Positions 36,420-46,437 of a DNA stretch of 64,000 nucleotides are shown piece by piece. Position 1 is the stretch's first letter; each line of letters begins with the position of its first letter. This stretch comes from CAYNUJ01 sp964573255 (lineage in GTDB: Bacteria > Bacteroidota > Ignavibacteria > Ignavibacteriales > Melioribacteraceae), in contig CAZNJB010000003.1 in NCBI GenBank assembly GCA_964573255.1, positions 1-64,000 on the forward strand. Direction: 5' to 3'. The notes below the pieces were generated by a model that worked only from the letters and a program-made list of their open reading frames with translations, searched no databases and was not told the DNA's origin. A program made the translations under genes and the position numbers.

Positions 36420-37642
36420 TGGAAGATTTATATCATAAAATAAGTGACACTATTAATTCCATTCCTTATGCAGGACATGTAATCCAAATTGCCGCTGTTA
36501 TTCTTCTTGCATATCTTGCTTATTTAATAGTGCGGAAGGTATTCGTAAATTTAATTCGAAAAACCGTTACAAAAACAAAATTGGAATGGGATGATATCCT
36601 GTTAAACGAAAAGCTTCTTAAAAGATTAACATATTTAATTCCGTTAATAATCATAGATTCCTTCAGCTATATTATTCCGGATTTCGATAATTTCTTAAGC
36701 CTTGCAGTGCGTTCGTTGATGGTTGTTTTTGTACTGCTCGCAGCAAGTCAATTCCTAGACGGCTTAACTGCACTATTGGAGAGAACTTCCCGTTTCAAAG
36801 ACAAGCCTATCAAAGGTTATATTCAAGTAGTAAAGATAATCATATTTATTTGGGGTGGAATTTTAATTGGAGGAATTTTAACACAGCAAGATCCCTGGGC
36901 AATACTGGGTGGTCTATCGGCTTTAACTGCTGTTATTATACTTGTTTTCCGGGATACGATTCTTTCGTTTGTAGCCAGCATTCAGATTTCCTCTTACGAC
37001 TTAGTAAAAAAAGGAGATTGGATCGAAGTACCTCAATATGGAGCCGACGGCGATGTGATCGATATTTCGCTTAACATTATAAAAGTACAAAACTGGGATA
37101 AAACAATTACTATAATTCCAACCCACAAATTAATCGACAATTCGTTTAAGAATTGGCGTGGAATGGAAGAAACCGGCGGTCGCAGAATTAAGCGGTCCAT
37201 TTACATCGATCAGAACAGCGTTAAATTTATAGATGACGAATTGTTAAACAAACTGAGTAAAATTGCTCTCATTAGCGATTATGTTAAGAAGCGTAAAGCC
37301 GAAATTGACAAGTTTAACAAAGAACATAATTACGATACATCGATTCTCGTTAACGGAAGAAGAATGACAAACATCGGAACTTTCAGAGAATACTTGAAGG
37401 CTTATTTGAAACATAGAGAAGATATTCACAAAGGGCTTACTTTTCTGGTTAGACAATTACAGCCGGGAGCGAGCGGAATTCCGATTGAAATTTATGTTTT
37501 TGCAACTACTACGGCTTGGGTAGAATATGAGGAAATCCAAGGTCATATTTTCGATCACATTCTTGCCGTTATTCCCGAGTTTGAATTAAGAATATTCCAG
37601 AACCCTTCCGGAGCGGATATTCGGAATATAACAGCGAAATGA
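36419..37642 (+). CDS. MscS-family mechanosensitive ion channel (YbdG-like)
   Basis: A 407-residue inner-membrane protein with about five N-terminal helices and the MscS core: the pore helix near GGLSALTAVIILVFRDTILSFVASIQI (given here in outline, about residues 162-185), then the beta domain DLVKKGDWIEVPQYGADGDV. The long C-terminal cytoplasmic region (about 270-407) matches the YbdG/YnaI-type rather than short MscS. It releases osmolytes on hypo-osmotic shock. It is coupled to the GNAT gene upstream and the cupin gene downstream. Confidence 0.88.
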   Translation: MEDLYHKISDTINSIPYAGHVIQIAAVILLAYLAYLIVRKVFVNLIRKTVTKTKLEWDDILLNEKLLKRLTYLIPLIIIDSFSYIIPDFDNFLSLAVRSLMVVFVLLAASQFLDGLTALLERTSRFKDKPIKGYIQVVKIIIFIWGGILIGGILTQQDPWAILGGLSALTAVIILVFRDTILSFVASIQISSYDLVKKGDWIEVPQYGADGDVIDISLNIIKVQNWDKTITIIPTHKLIDNSFKNWRGMEETGGRRIKRSIYIDQNSVKFIDDELLNKLSKIALISDYVKKRKAEIDKFNKEHNYDTSILVNGRRMTNIGTFREYLKAYLKHREDIHKGLTFLVRQLQPGASGIPIEIYVFATTTAWVEYEEIQGHIFDHILAVIPEFELRIFQNPSGADIRNITAK

Positions 37643-37965
37643 GTACAAACATAAAAAATATTTTCGAAAATATTCCCGCAGATATTCCCGACGAACTAAT
37701 AGAGGTTATTGCCGGAAACGACAAAGTACGAATCGAAAAAATTGTCTCAAACGGACATTCATCCCCACCCGGATTTTGGTATGATCAAGACGAGGCGGAG
37801 TTTGTTTTATTATTGCAAGGCTCCGCTGAGCTTCTCTTTGAAAACAATCAAAAGATAGAAATGAAACCCGGGGATTATATCTTTATTCCTCCCCATAGAA
37901 AACATAGAGTTGAAAAGACAGACGAAAACGGAATTACAATTTGGCTTGCAGTATTTTTTAGATAA
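37639..37965 (+). CDS. Small cupin-domain protein
   Basis: A 108-residue single cupin barrel: FWYDQDEAEFVLLLQGSAEL (first cupin motif, metal-type E) and MKPGDYIFIPPHRKHRVE (second, with His-rich end). Such proteins bind a metal and a small ligand and are found as sugar isomerases, dioxygenases or storage-like regulators. Its start overlaps the channel stop in ATGA. Function unresolved. Confidence 0.82.
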   Translation: MSTNIKNIFENIPADIPDELIEVIAGNDKVRIEKIVSNGHSSPPGFWYDQDEAEFVLLLQGSAELLFENNQKIEMKPGDYIFIPPHRKHRVEKTDENGITIWLAVFFR

Positions 37966-38292
37966 CACAACACGATTTGGTTGTCTTAGTCTAGTAAATT
38001 TGTTTCACCAAAGAATGCAAAAACTGCTGTAAAAAAACGGAATACTTTCTTGGCGAATCAACAGCGATAGTACCAAAATAGATTTCAACACCAGTGTTTT
38101 AATTGTTAAGCACCGATTAAATAAATAACGAGATGATTTTTTGCATACCCTGCCTTCATCCATTTGCTAATAAATAATAATTTAGAATTTACTAATTTCT
38201 CCAATTCATTCTTGATTTGAAGCACTTACGATTTTGAGTGAAGATTTACGCTGGATGTAAGTTGAATGCTTAACTAAAAGAGGTGTGAAACG
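37966..38292. other. Gene-free stretch between converging genes
   Basis: AT-rich sequence between the cupin gene (plus) and the GT9 gene (minus). I found no gene, no RNA and no convincing terminator hairpin. Confidence 0.5.
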
Positions 38293-39357
38293 CTATTTTT
38301 TTTCCAGTACTTCGTTAACTATTCTCATAACATAGCCAACCGATAACTCTTTAAGACATTTAAACTTAACATCATCGCGATAACAGGTAAGCGGTTTGGG
38401 AGAATAATAAAAACATGGCGAACATTCCAAATTTAATGAAGCAGTATGATATTCCGCTTTCCACGGATGGATGTAGTTCATATTCGTCGGACCGATAATT
38501 GGAATTATCTCGAGTTTCAAGGCTGCGGCAATATGCATTAATCCGCTGTCATTAGTAATAAACAAATCACATTTACTCATTACCGCAGCAGATTGCACAA
38601 GTGAACCTGTTTCAACAATAAAAATATTATCGCTGCCACTTTTATTTAAAATCGTTCTATTTAATTCCAATTCATCCTTTCCGCCGAAAAGTAATACAAT
38701 GGCATTTCGCTCTTCGGTAATTCTTTTTGCCAGTTCAGCAAATTTTTCAGGTTCCCATCTTCGCTTAATATGGTTCTTTAAAGTGGAACAACCAGTATGA
38801 AAACCGATTATACTTCTATCTCCGGTAATGTTTAACGAAGAAATATAAGTATCGGCAAATTCTTTATCCTCGGCAAGCAAAGGAAACTTTAGTGGAGGTA
38901 TTTCGCCGAAACTTTTACCGGCAATTTTTTCAGCCAGAAGAACGTTCTCTTCAACATTGTGCAAACTATCGTTTTCCTTAACAGCCACATTATTCAAAAA
39001 TCCAAGATTAACAAAATCTTTCCTCAGGTAACGAACCCCGGCTCTCTGCTTCGCACCCAGAAGAAAATTAATAATGTTGTATTCTTTTCTATTGGATGGA
39101 TAAACGCTAATACTTGCATCGTATTTACCTCGGAGGGATAAAACAAATTTAAGTGCAGCAAAGGGATTGGAGTTCAGGAAGTCGAAATAGTGAACCTTGT
39201 CGATTTCTTCGAGGCGTTCATAAAATGAACTTACACCTTTGTACATTACCATTGCATCAATTTGCGCTTGCGGTAAAGCCTTGCGCAACAATTGCAATGC
39301 CGGCGTAAACATAAGAGCATCGCCAATACCGGAAAGTGCATTTACTAGTATTCTCAA
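38293..39357 (-). CDS. Glycosyltransferase family 9 (heptosyltransferase-like)
   Basis: A 354-residue GT9 protein. It begins MRILVNALSGIGDALMFTPAL, the hallmark of ADP-heptose:LPS heptosyltransferases, and has FITNDSGLMHIAAALKLEIIPIIGPTN in the C-terminal donor-binding half, followed by a cysteine-containing segment typical of this family. It probably adds a heptose to lipopolysaccharide. The start codon of this frame is TTG (39357); no ATG lies nearby in frame, and no good Shine-Dalgarno is visible. Confidence 0.87.
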   Translation of the reverse strand: MRILVNALSGIGDALMFTPALQLLRKALPQAQIDAMVMYKGVSSFYERLEEIDKVHYFDFLNSNPFAALKFVLSLRGKYDASISVYPSNRKEYNIINFLLGAKQRAGVRYLRKDFVNLGFLNNVAVKENDSLHNVEENVLLAEKIAGKSFGEIPPLKFPLLAEDKEFADTYISSLNITGDRSIIGFHTGCSTLKNHIKRRWEPEKFAELAKRITEERNAIVLLFGGKDELELNRTILNKSGSDNIFIVETGSLVQSAAVMSKCDLFITNDSGLMHIAAALKLEIIPIIGPTNMNYIHPWKAEYHTASLNLECSPCFYYSPKPLTCYRDDVKFKCLKELSVGYVMRIVNEVLEKK

Positions 39358-39376
39358 TTCAAATCGATGTTGTTAC

Positions 39377-39405
39377 AAAATGAAAGCGACCGGAAAACCG
39401 GTCGC
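39377..39405 (-). terminator. Terminator of the DUF2723 gene
   Basis: Perfect stem GCGACCGG/CCGGTCGC (39386-39393 with 39398-39405), loop of four. On the minus strand it is followed by TTTCATTTTG and lies just after the stop of the 967-residue gene. Confidence 0.85.
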
Positions 39406-39412
39406 AATTTAA

Positions 39413-42316
39413 TTAGTTAATTTTCACTTTCTGCTTATTCAATTCGGAAGTATCCTTACGACTTATTTTACTCTTGTATTCTTCAATTAACTCTTGAACC
39501 GATGTATCGCCAGGTCTAACAGCTTGAAGCTTTTTGAGTACTTCCACGAATTTAGAATATTCACCCAGGTTATCATAAATTTGTTTAAGCATAAAATAGG
39601 GATTATAATCACCTCTAATATTTGCAGGATTTTTATCTATTAATGCAAGACATTTCTCTTCAACTACTTTCACAAGATCTTTATATGTTTCCTTCGCTCC
39701 AGCACTCCAATATATATTGGCAACATCGTTCAACAATCTATAATCCATTGGAATAATATCGTGCGGAATTTTCTCTTCCATTTTATCCAATGTTTTGATT
39801 GTCATTGCATTATCATTTTTCACATAGAGATAATGAAGTGCCAAACGGATGAAAGCGTTTCTGTAGTTGATTGTCAACCGTCTGTGATTTTCATCCATAA
39901 AAATAGTAGGATCGTTCAAGCCGCGGAATTTAAATCCGGGTTGATATTCCCTGCTGTATCCATCAGGTTCGTCAAATAATTGTTTCTTCATTAATTCTTC
40001 ATCAACCGACTCATAATATGAGCCAACTTTATAAGGAACCAAACGGAATGCCAAGCCTTCCATTTTGAGATAATCGCTTAATCCGATTTTACTCTTTTCG
40101 GAACAGGTAACTGCAAAGTAAATTGGACGCTTCCAATTATTAGCTTGAATAATATCCAATACTGCAAGGTCTTGAACTCTAACAGCATTAATATTACCGA
40201 AAGTAACGGTATTCTTCATCAGCCAGGTTATTTCCCCATTTTTGATGACTGATGAATCCGTAACACCGAATTGTTCATAAACATTGGCAGGAACCGGAAC
40301 AGACATCTTTTTCGGATTCCAGCGCATTGGTCCCAATCTATCTATTTCCGCATCTGAAAAAGTAAATTTAACTTTCATCGAATTATACGGCGCTGTATTT
40401 TTCAGTTGTTTGATATACCAATCCGTATTGAGCAAACTTAAGTTTGCAATTCTCACGTCCCGGCGAACGCCTTCAACATCTTGCAAATACCATAACGGGA
40501 AAGTATCATTATCACCGTTAGTAAAAATTACCGCGTTGGGTGCAACACTCTGCAATAGATTGTATGAGTAATCCCAAGGCACATAATTACGAGAACGATC
40601 GTGTGTAAACCAATTGGTTTTTGCCATATTAAACGGCACAAGCAAAAATCCGAAAACAATTACAGCGTAAAAAGCGATTTTATATTGCTGTGGGTTCTTC
40701 AAGGCCTGTTTCAAAACTTCCAGTATGCCTTTTATACCGATACCAATCCACAATGAATAAACAAAAAATGCACCGACATAAAAATAATCACGCTCTCTTG
40801 GCTGCGGTTGCTGCTGGTTCTGATAGAACGCAGTTAAATATCCAAGAAAGATGAACATCACAAGGAAGGCGGAAGCCATTCTCCAATCTTTTTTGAAGTG
40901 GAAGAAAAGTCCCCAAATACCGAGCAGCAACGGAATATAGAAAAATTGAGTCCACTCAACTCCAGCATCTTGAACCGTAGATTCACGTCCCACATAATTC
41001 CATAATAAATATCTGTGGAACATATGGTTCATCTGATAACGAATCAAGAAATCTAAATCGCTCGAATAGTTTGTGTATATACCTTGTTGATGGGGTTCTT
41101 GAGAAAATCTTCTCTTGAATGTTGGGAAATCTCCGTATTGCTCCCTGTTAAGATAAGAAACAACTTCGGGGAATGTTTTTGGACTATTTAAGTTAATCGG
41201 TGGATCTTGATTCGCACGAATAATTATCATCGTATAGGTAGTAAAACCGAGAAGTGCAAAAAGAAACGACTTGGATAAAAGATTAAGTGTTTCCTTGCGT
41301 TCTTTGGTAGACCAATATATCAAATAACCGAGTAAACCGAGAATGGCAGCAAATATTACGGCATCCATAAAAGTATTCGTACCGCCTATTGATGAAATTA
41401 AATTAGGTACGTGCTTAACAATGCCGGGATATACCACCATCAATGCAATACCACCGAAGATAAGTGGAAGATAGAATGAATTTTTATGAAATATCTTCTT
41501 CCAAAATACTCCGATAAATATTGCTGAAACTGCAATGAAAATCATTAAGAATCTGGTATCAACTTCTTTATATTCTTCCGGTGATGGTGGAATAGTTCCA
41601 GTAAGTGTAGACCACAATGCAGCTGCAACGAGTAGAATAATAGCAGCATGTATCATGAAAATTTTGGCGGATTTCTTTAGCTCTATCTCATCAAGTTGAT
41701 ATTTCCGAAACATAATCACAATTACTATCGGGACAATCGAAAGGACCGCCATCAAATGCACACCGGTAGATAATCCGATCATATAAGCAATCATTATTAG
41801 ATACTTTTCATTGTCCGGTTGATCGGCTCTTTCATTCCAAAGCATCATCAGCCAAACCACCACAGCAATAAATAATGTGGAGAGTGCGTAAACTTCAGCT
41901 TCTACGGCATTGAACCAAAATGTATCGGCAAACGCCAATGAAAGAGCTCCGATTGCAGCAGCTAGATACGTTCCCAATGCCTCTGTAAAAGTACGATTTT
42001 TACTATCGGTAAAATTCTCAATGGTTTTAATAATAATTAAATAGAGGAACAAAATTGTAAACGCACTCGAAAGTACGGATATTGTATTCACTCTTAAACC
42101 AATATTTTCGGCAAAGGGAATCATCGATAAAAATCTGCCTAAAATCAGAAAGAATGGTGTTCCTGGGGGGTGAGGGACTTGCATTGAAAATGAAGAAGCG
42201 ATGAATTCACCACAATCCCAAAATGATACCGAAGGTTGAACTGTTGAAAAATAAGTGAATGCGGCTATTAAAAATACAATAGCGCCGATGATTTTTTGCA
42301 GTCTCGATTCGTTCAT
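39413..42316 (-). CDS. DUF2723 glycosyltransferase-like membrane protein (GT117 type)
   Basis: A 967-residue polytopic membrane protein with about 13 helices in the first 560 residues. It contains the family mark FWDCGEFIASSFSMQVPHPPG (quoted in outline; about residues 31-50), whose acidic residue is in the position of the catalytic Asp of GT-C O-mannosyltransferases. The C-terminal soluble part carries NGDNDTFPLWYLQDVEGVR and TPR-like helices near the end. It likely glycosylates secreted proteins on the periplasmic side with a lipid-linked sugar. AGAGGAAAT precedes the ATG. Confidence 0.88.
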   Translation of the reverse strand: MNESRLQKIIGAIVFLIAAFTYFSTVQPSVSFWDCGEFIASSFSMQVPHPPGTPFFLILGRFLSMIPFAENIGLRVNTISVLSSAFTILFLYLIIIKTIENFTDSKNRTFTEALGTYLAAAIGALSLAFADTFWFNAVEAEVYALSTLFIAVVVWLMMLWNERADQPDNEKYLIMIAYMIGLSTGVHLMAVLSIVPIVIVIMFRKYQLDEIELKKSAKIFMIHAAIILLVAAALWSTLTGTIPPSPEEYKEVDTRFLMIFIAVSAIFIGVFWKKIFHKNSFYLPLIFGGIALMVVYPGIVKHVPNLISSIGGTNTFMDAVIFAAILGLLGYLIYWSTKERKETLNLLSKSFLFALLGFTTYTMIIIRANQDPPINLNSPKTFPEVVSYLNREQYGDFPTFKRRFSQEPHQQGIYTNYSSDLDFLIRYQMNHMFHRYLLWNYVGRESTVQDAGVEWTQFFYIPLLLGIWGLFFHFKKDWRMASAFLVMFIFLGYLTAFYQNQQQPQPRERDYFYVGAFFVYSLWIGIGIKGILEVLKQALKNPQQYKIAFYAVIVFGFLLVPFNMAKTNWFTHDRSRNYVPWDYSYNLLQSVAPNAVIFTNGDNDTFPLWYLQDVEGVRRDVRIANLSLLNTDWYIKQLKNTAPYNSMKVKFTFSDAEIDRLGPMRWNPKKMSVPVPANVYEQFGVTDSSVIKNGEITWLMKNTVTFGNINAVRVQDLAVLDIIQANNWKRPIYFAVTCSEKSKIGLSDYLKMEGLAFRLVPYKVGSYYESVDEELMKKQLFDEPDGYSREYQPGFKFRGLNDPTIFMDENHRRLTINYRNAFIRLALHYLYVKNDNAMTIKTLDKMEEKIPHDIIPMDYRLLNDVANIYWSAGAKETYKDLVKVVEEKCLALIDKNPANIRGDYNPYFMLKQIYDNLGEYSKFVEVLKKLQAVRPGDTSVQELIEEYKSKISRKDTSELNKQKVKIN

Positions 42317-42331
42317 ATTTCCTCTTAAAAT

Positions 42332-42562
42332 TTACTTATCTGTATCAGTTTTTTTAAAAAGATTGTCCAAATTTGGTTTGGGTCTGTTAACGTAATATTT
42401 TTCGTAAAGATTTTTTAGTCGTTCCATGGAAAGCTTATCAAGGTCTTCATCATCGATGTGCCTTTTCTTAAGCATTTTATAATCCTCATATTCCTTTGCT
42501 TCCATCTTCCGTTCGAATCTTCGCAGAGCTTCGAAATATTTTTTCTGTTCTCTGTAACTCAT
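42332..42562 (-). CDS. Small hydrophilic protein upstream of the DUF2723 gene
   Basis: A 76-residue, highly charged, predominantly helical protein (MSYREQKKYFEALRRFERK at the start) ending with a disordered-looking NLFKKTDTDK. I do not recognise a family. It lies 15 bp upstream of the DUF2723 gene and on the same strand, so it is probably cotranscribed. It has no membrane segment or signal peptide. Confidence 0.6.
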   Translation of the reverse strand: MSYREQKKYFEALRRFERKMEAKEYEDYKMLKKRHIDDEDLDKLSMERLKNLYEKYYVNRPKPNLDNLFKKTDTDK

Positions 42563-42645
42563 TGTTTAATCTATTTTTGTTCGAACTTTAAATATATAAA
42601 AAATTTAGTTTAGCTTTAAGTAAATGATTTATTCATATTTTAAAT

Positions 42646-43281
42646 ATGGACTTATACAATTACCGCAATCCGGCTGTTTCAATTATTTTACCTACTTTTA
42701 ACAGAGAAAAATTACTTAAGCGTGCAATAAATTCCGTTCTCGCCCAATCATTTAATGATTGGGAATTATTAATATTAGACGACGGCAGCAACGATAACAC
42801 TGCCGAACTCTGTTCATATTTTGTTAAGAGCGATAAAAGAATAAAATACTTCTTCCACGAAAACATCGGCTTACCTTTAACCTTGAATAAAGGAATCGAC
42901 CTGGCTAAAGGATTTTTTATAACATTTTTAGGCAGCGATGATAAATACCTCCCCAATCACTTGGAGCTACGTGTAAATTATTTGAAAGAATCTCCGGAAA
43001 CTGATATGCTGCACGGCGGAGTTAAAATAAAAAGCAACGAATATATTAAAGATAAAAATAATTTATCAAAAATGATTCATCTGAGTAAATGTGTAATCGG
43101 CGGTACTTTTTTCGGAAAGACTTCTATTTTTAAAAATCTAAACGGATTTAAGAATATCCCCTACAGTGAAGATTCGGAATTCTTTGAAAGAGCAATAAAA
43201 AAATATAGGATTGAAAAAGTGGAATTCCCTACATATATATACTACCGGGATAGTGAGGATAGCATTAGTAATAATATTTAA
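42646..43281 (+). CDS. Short glycosyltransferase family 2 protein
   Basis: A 211-residue GT-A fold glycosyltransferase with VSIILPTFNREKLLKRAINS (residues about 11-30), LDDGSNDNT and the metal-binding region FLGSDDKYLPNH. It contains the catalytic domain but not the C-terminal extension that most GT2 enzymes carry. It has no membrane helix. Its sugar and acceptor are unknown; context is envelope glycan genes. Confidence 0.85.
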   Translation: MDLYNYRNPAVSIILPTFNREKLLKRAINSVLAQSFNDWELLILDDGSNDNTAELCSYFVKSDKRIKYFFHENIGLPLTLNKGIDLAKGFFITFLGSDDKYLPNHLELRVNYLKESPETDMLHGGVKIKSNEYIKDKNNLSKMIHLSKCVIGGTFFGKTSIFKNLNGFKNIPYSEDSEFFERAIKKYRIEKVEFPTYIYYRDSEDSISNNI

Positions 43282-43296
43282 TTGTTGAAAAAAGAT

Positions 43297-44451
43297 TTAA
43301 AAATAATATTCAAGCTGCATATAAACTGTATTTGAATAATACCAATATTCTGTAAGACTTCCTCCGCTAAAGTACTGTCCACCTATATTTAAATATGTAT
43401 TATCTGAATAAGAATAGTTTAATGTAAGTCCGCTGAAGAAACTGCCGTCATTTAAATTATTTATTAATGAAACTGTTGCGCTTAGTAAGGGCGTTAATTG
43501 ATAAACTCCGCTCAAGGCAATATAATTTTTATTCAAATTAAGAATTTCTCCGTCTACCAAACGGTCAAACTCATAATCTAATTTGTTTGTCTTCCCTTCT
43601 CCGTTATAATGATATTCGGCTAAAGCATAAAACTTTGACGTGAATTGATAATCAATCCCAACAATATATTTAAAAAAGCTTTCCGGTTGTTGTTTGTTAC
43701 CAAACGAAAGTAATCCTTCGGCACGTATACCGGCATCGTCCAGATTACCCGCTAAATCAAATCCTGCAACTCCCCTCTTATCAAAGCGCCCGGCAATAAA
43801 AGATAAATCATATCCTGAAATATTGGAACGTAATCGAACCCCAATATTGCTTTCGTTTAATTTTTCACTCGGATTAAACACCACATTTAAATCAGAAAAA
43901 CTACCCAAATAATATTTAACGGCAATCGCATCTGCACCGTCTTTTTCTATTTTGTAAAATGTTGTTGGATTTATAGGATTGAACAGGTCCACAGGATTCC
44001 ATATTCTTCCGGTTCCCCAGGCTATTCTCTGCCTGCCGATAACAATATTTCCCCAATCATAACCGTGACGATAATATAGTCTATCAATAAAATTAAGAAC
44101 CGAAATGTTCTTATCGTTTTTTACCAACCACTTTAAATTAATGATCTGACGCATAGATTTTACTGCATTGGTAGAAAAGAATCCCGTCAAATTTTGATAA
44201 AAAAGGAAAGCACTCTCAACTTCTATATTCAATCTTCCATTATCCCCGAAGTAGATAACCGGTCGAACTCTTAAGCGCATTAAATTCAATGCAAAATTTT
44301 TATCAATTCCTAGTTCCCTCGATAAATCATCCCTGACAAATTGCATAACGGGAAATTCATTTATATAACCGCTTAAGTCATAATCGACTTGACCGAAAGT
44401 ATAAGTTGCACTTATCAGAAAAGTCATAAAAACGAATTTTATTCTCTTCAT
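43297..44451 (-). CDS. Outer-membrane beta-barrel protein of the transport operon
   Basis: A 384-residue exported protein with signal peptide MKRIKFVFMTFLISATYTFGQ, alternating-hydrophobicity strands throughout and a terminal aromatic ending YYF, all typical of a 14-18-strand barrel. A GRQRIAWGTGRIWNP motif (about residues 144-158) resembles alginate-export/DUF1302-like porins. It is the last gene of the operon, overlapping the ATPase stop by 4 bp (ATGA), and would be its outer-membrane exit or acceptor. Confidence 0.78.
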   Translation of the reverse strand: MKRIKFVFMTFLISATYTFGQVDYDLSGYINEFPVMQFVRDDLSRELGIDKNFALNLMRLRVRPVIYFGDNGRLNIEVESAFLFYQNLTGFFSTNAVKSMRQIINLKWLVKNDKNISVLNFIDRLYYRHGYDWGNIVIGRQRIAWGTGRIWNPVDLFNPINPTTFYKIEKDGADAIAVKYYLGSFSDLNVVFNPSEKLNESNIGVRLRSNISGYDLSFIAGRFDKRGVAGFDLAGNLDDAGIRAEGLLSFGNKQQPESFFKYIVGIDYQFTSKFYALAEYHYNGEGKTNKLDYEFDRLVDGEILNLNKNYIALSGVYQLTPLLSATVSLINNLNDGSFFSGLTLNYSYSDNTYLNIGGQYFSGGSLTEYWYYSNTVYMQLEYYF

Positions 44452-45122
44452 TTTTCTTCTATCTGTCCGTCTCTCAATATTATCAATCTTTTTGCGCTGT
44501 CTATTACTTGATTATCGTGGGAAGAAAAAATGAAAGTGATATTTTTTTCTTCATTCATTTTTTTCATTAAACTCAAAAGATTATCCCCCGTTTTGGAATC
44601 AAGGTTTGCAGTCGGTTCGTCTGCAAAAACAATTTCCGGCTCGTTTACAATTGCACGTGCAACTGCAACACGCTGCTGCTGTCCGCCGCTCATTTCATTA
44701 GGTCGTTTATCCGCCAACTCCCCTATACCCAATTCATCCATCAAATTGCGAGCCTTTTCCTTACGCTGCTTTTCCGGTATATTCAACAGCATCATAGCGA
44801 ATTCAATATTTTCAAAAGCAGTCAAAACGGGAATTAAATTATAAGCCTGAAACACAAAACCGAATTTCTTTAATCTCAATTTTGAAAGTTCTTTCTTACT
44901 CTTATTGGCTAAGTCTTCTCCCACAAATAAAATCTTTCCGCTTGTCGGTTTATCCAATGCTCCCAGTAAATTCAATAACGTTGTTTTACCCGAACCCGAA
45001 GGCCCGGCAATTACGGTAAATTCTCCCTTATTAATCGACAAGTTAATATTTTTTAATGCGTGAACGGGTACACCGTTATCTTCATAAATCTTTTCCAGGT
45101 TTTCTACTTTAATTACTTCCAT
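44448..45122 (-). CDS. ABC transporter ATP-binding protein (LolD/MacB type)
   Basis: A 224-residue ATPase of the LolD/MacB/FtsE group: Walker A AGPSGSGKTTLLNLLG (about residues 38-53), signature NEMSGGQQQRVAVARA, Walker B EIVFADEPTANLDSKTG and H-loop FSSHDNQV. It drives a MacB-type mechanotransmitting transporter together with the two permeases encoded upstream. AGAGGA precedes the ATG. Confidence 0.93.
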   Translation of the reverse strand: MEVIKVENLEKIYEDNGVPVHALKNINLSINKGEFTVIAGPSGSGKTTLLNLLGALDKPTSGKILFVGEDLANKSKKELSKLRLKKFGFVFQAYNLIPVLTAFENIEFAMMLLNIPEKQRKEKARNLMDELGIGELADKRPNEMSGGQQQRVAVARAIVNEPEIVFADEPTANLDSKTGDNLLSLMKKMNEEKNITFIFSSHDNQVIDSAKRLIILRDGQIEEK

Positions 45123-45130
45123 TTTTTCCT

Positions 45131-46345
45131 CTAAACATATCTTATTGCATAAACTGGTTCTAATTTAATTGCTTTATATGCCGGGTAGAAGGCTCCCAAT
45201 ACGGCAATAAAGGGAATCATTATCAACAGCGATATTATATTATCCAATGAAAGAACCGGATAAATGATAGCACCTATACCAAACGATTGCAGACTTTCGG
45301 CAAACATGCTTAAATTTATTCCCCCTTGTAATAATAAAACGTGAATCAAATATCCAAATACCAGCCCGAATATCATTCCCAATACGCCAATAATCATAGC
45401 CTCAAATAATATCATGACTACTATCTTATTATTCTTCATTCCGATTGACATCAACACGCCTATCTCTTGTATCCTTTCGTAAACCGACATCAGCATAGAA
45501 TTAACAATACCGAATATTAAAGCCAGCCCGATAATCATATTTACTATATACACCATTTCTTTGTACATCTCCAGTGTAAGAACCAGCATAGGTAAATTGT
45601 CCTTGTAAGAAATAGCCTCATATTTGTCACCGAGTTTCTTTCTCAATTCTTCCGTTAATTGATCGGCTTTATGATAGTCATTCGTAATAACTGCAAATTC
45701 GTGAACCCCATTGCCGAGTTCCAACAAGCGTTGTGCTGTTAATAACGGTATAAATATATACGACTTATCGAACTCCGAACTCGGGGAACGGAAAATTCCC
45801 ACGACTCTGAAAACTTCCGATCCGATTGAACCGTCCGGTGTATTTGACATAGCAACAACCTTATCGCCTACATCCACTGCGAGTTTTTCGGCTAACGATT
45901 CACCGATTATTATTTCTCTATCTTTCCCGGTTAAATAACTTCCTTTTATTATACTTTTCTCAACGCTCGAAACATTACGCTCCCGTTCCGGTTCCACACC
46001 GTAAATGTAAACCCCAGAAGAATTATCTGTTGAACTCACAAGTCCGAAAGCGATAATGCGTTTTGAAAAATCCAAGATATCTTTTTCTTCCTTCAACTTC
46101 GCTTCAACTTTGTCCGGTTCAGATATAATATTCTTTAATGATTTCTCATCCTTAAATCCCTTGTTATGAATCTGAATATGGGAAACATTAAGACTGATTT
46201 GATTCATAAGCATTTGAGATATCATACCGTTTTGAAAAGCATCGAGAACCATTGAAGCGGCAACTCCAACTACCACTGAAGAAAGAACAATTATCGTTCT
46301 CCTTTTATTTCTCCAGATATTTCGCCAAGCTAATTTAAGTAGCAC
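45131..46345 (-). CDS. FtsX-type ABC transporter permease (second copy)
   Basis: A 404-residue permease with the N-terminal helix after LLKLAWRNIWRNKRRTIIVL, a periplasmic MacB_PCD domain (about 45-255) and three FtsX helices in the C-terminal half (about 275-400, VNSMLMSVYERIQEIGVLMSIG). It is a paralogue of the permease upstream, with which it likely forms a heterodimer in the LolCE manner. It starts 92 bp after that gene's stop. Confidence 0.9.
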   Translation of the reverse strand: MLLKLAWRNIWRNKRRTIIVLSSVVVGVAASMVLDAFQNGMISQMLMNQISLNVSHIQIHNKGFKDEKSLKNIISEPDKVEAKLKEEKDILDFSKRIIAFGLVSSTDNSSGVYIYGVEPERERNVSSVEKSIIKGSYLTGKDREIIIGESLAEKLAVDVGDKVVAMSNTPDGSIGSEVFRVVGIFRSPSSEFDKSYIFIPLLTAQRLLELGNGVHEFAVITNDYHKADQLTEELRKKLGDKYEAISYKDNLPMLVLTLEMYKEMVYIVNMIIGLALIFGIVNSMLMSVYERIQEIGVLMSIGMKNNKIVVMILFEAMIIGVLGMIFGLVFGYLIHVLLLQGGINLSMFAESLQSFGIGAIIYPVLSLDNIISLLIMIPFIAVLGAFYPAYKAIKLEPVYAIRYV

Positions 46346-46437
46346 TTTAATTCCTATTAATTTATAATACTCAAGATTTTTACATTCGATTTATCTGACA
46401 AAGTCATTGTATCGACTGATATTTACAATTTTACATA

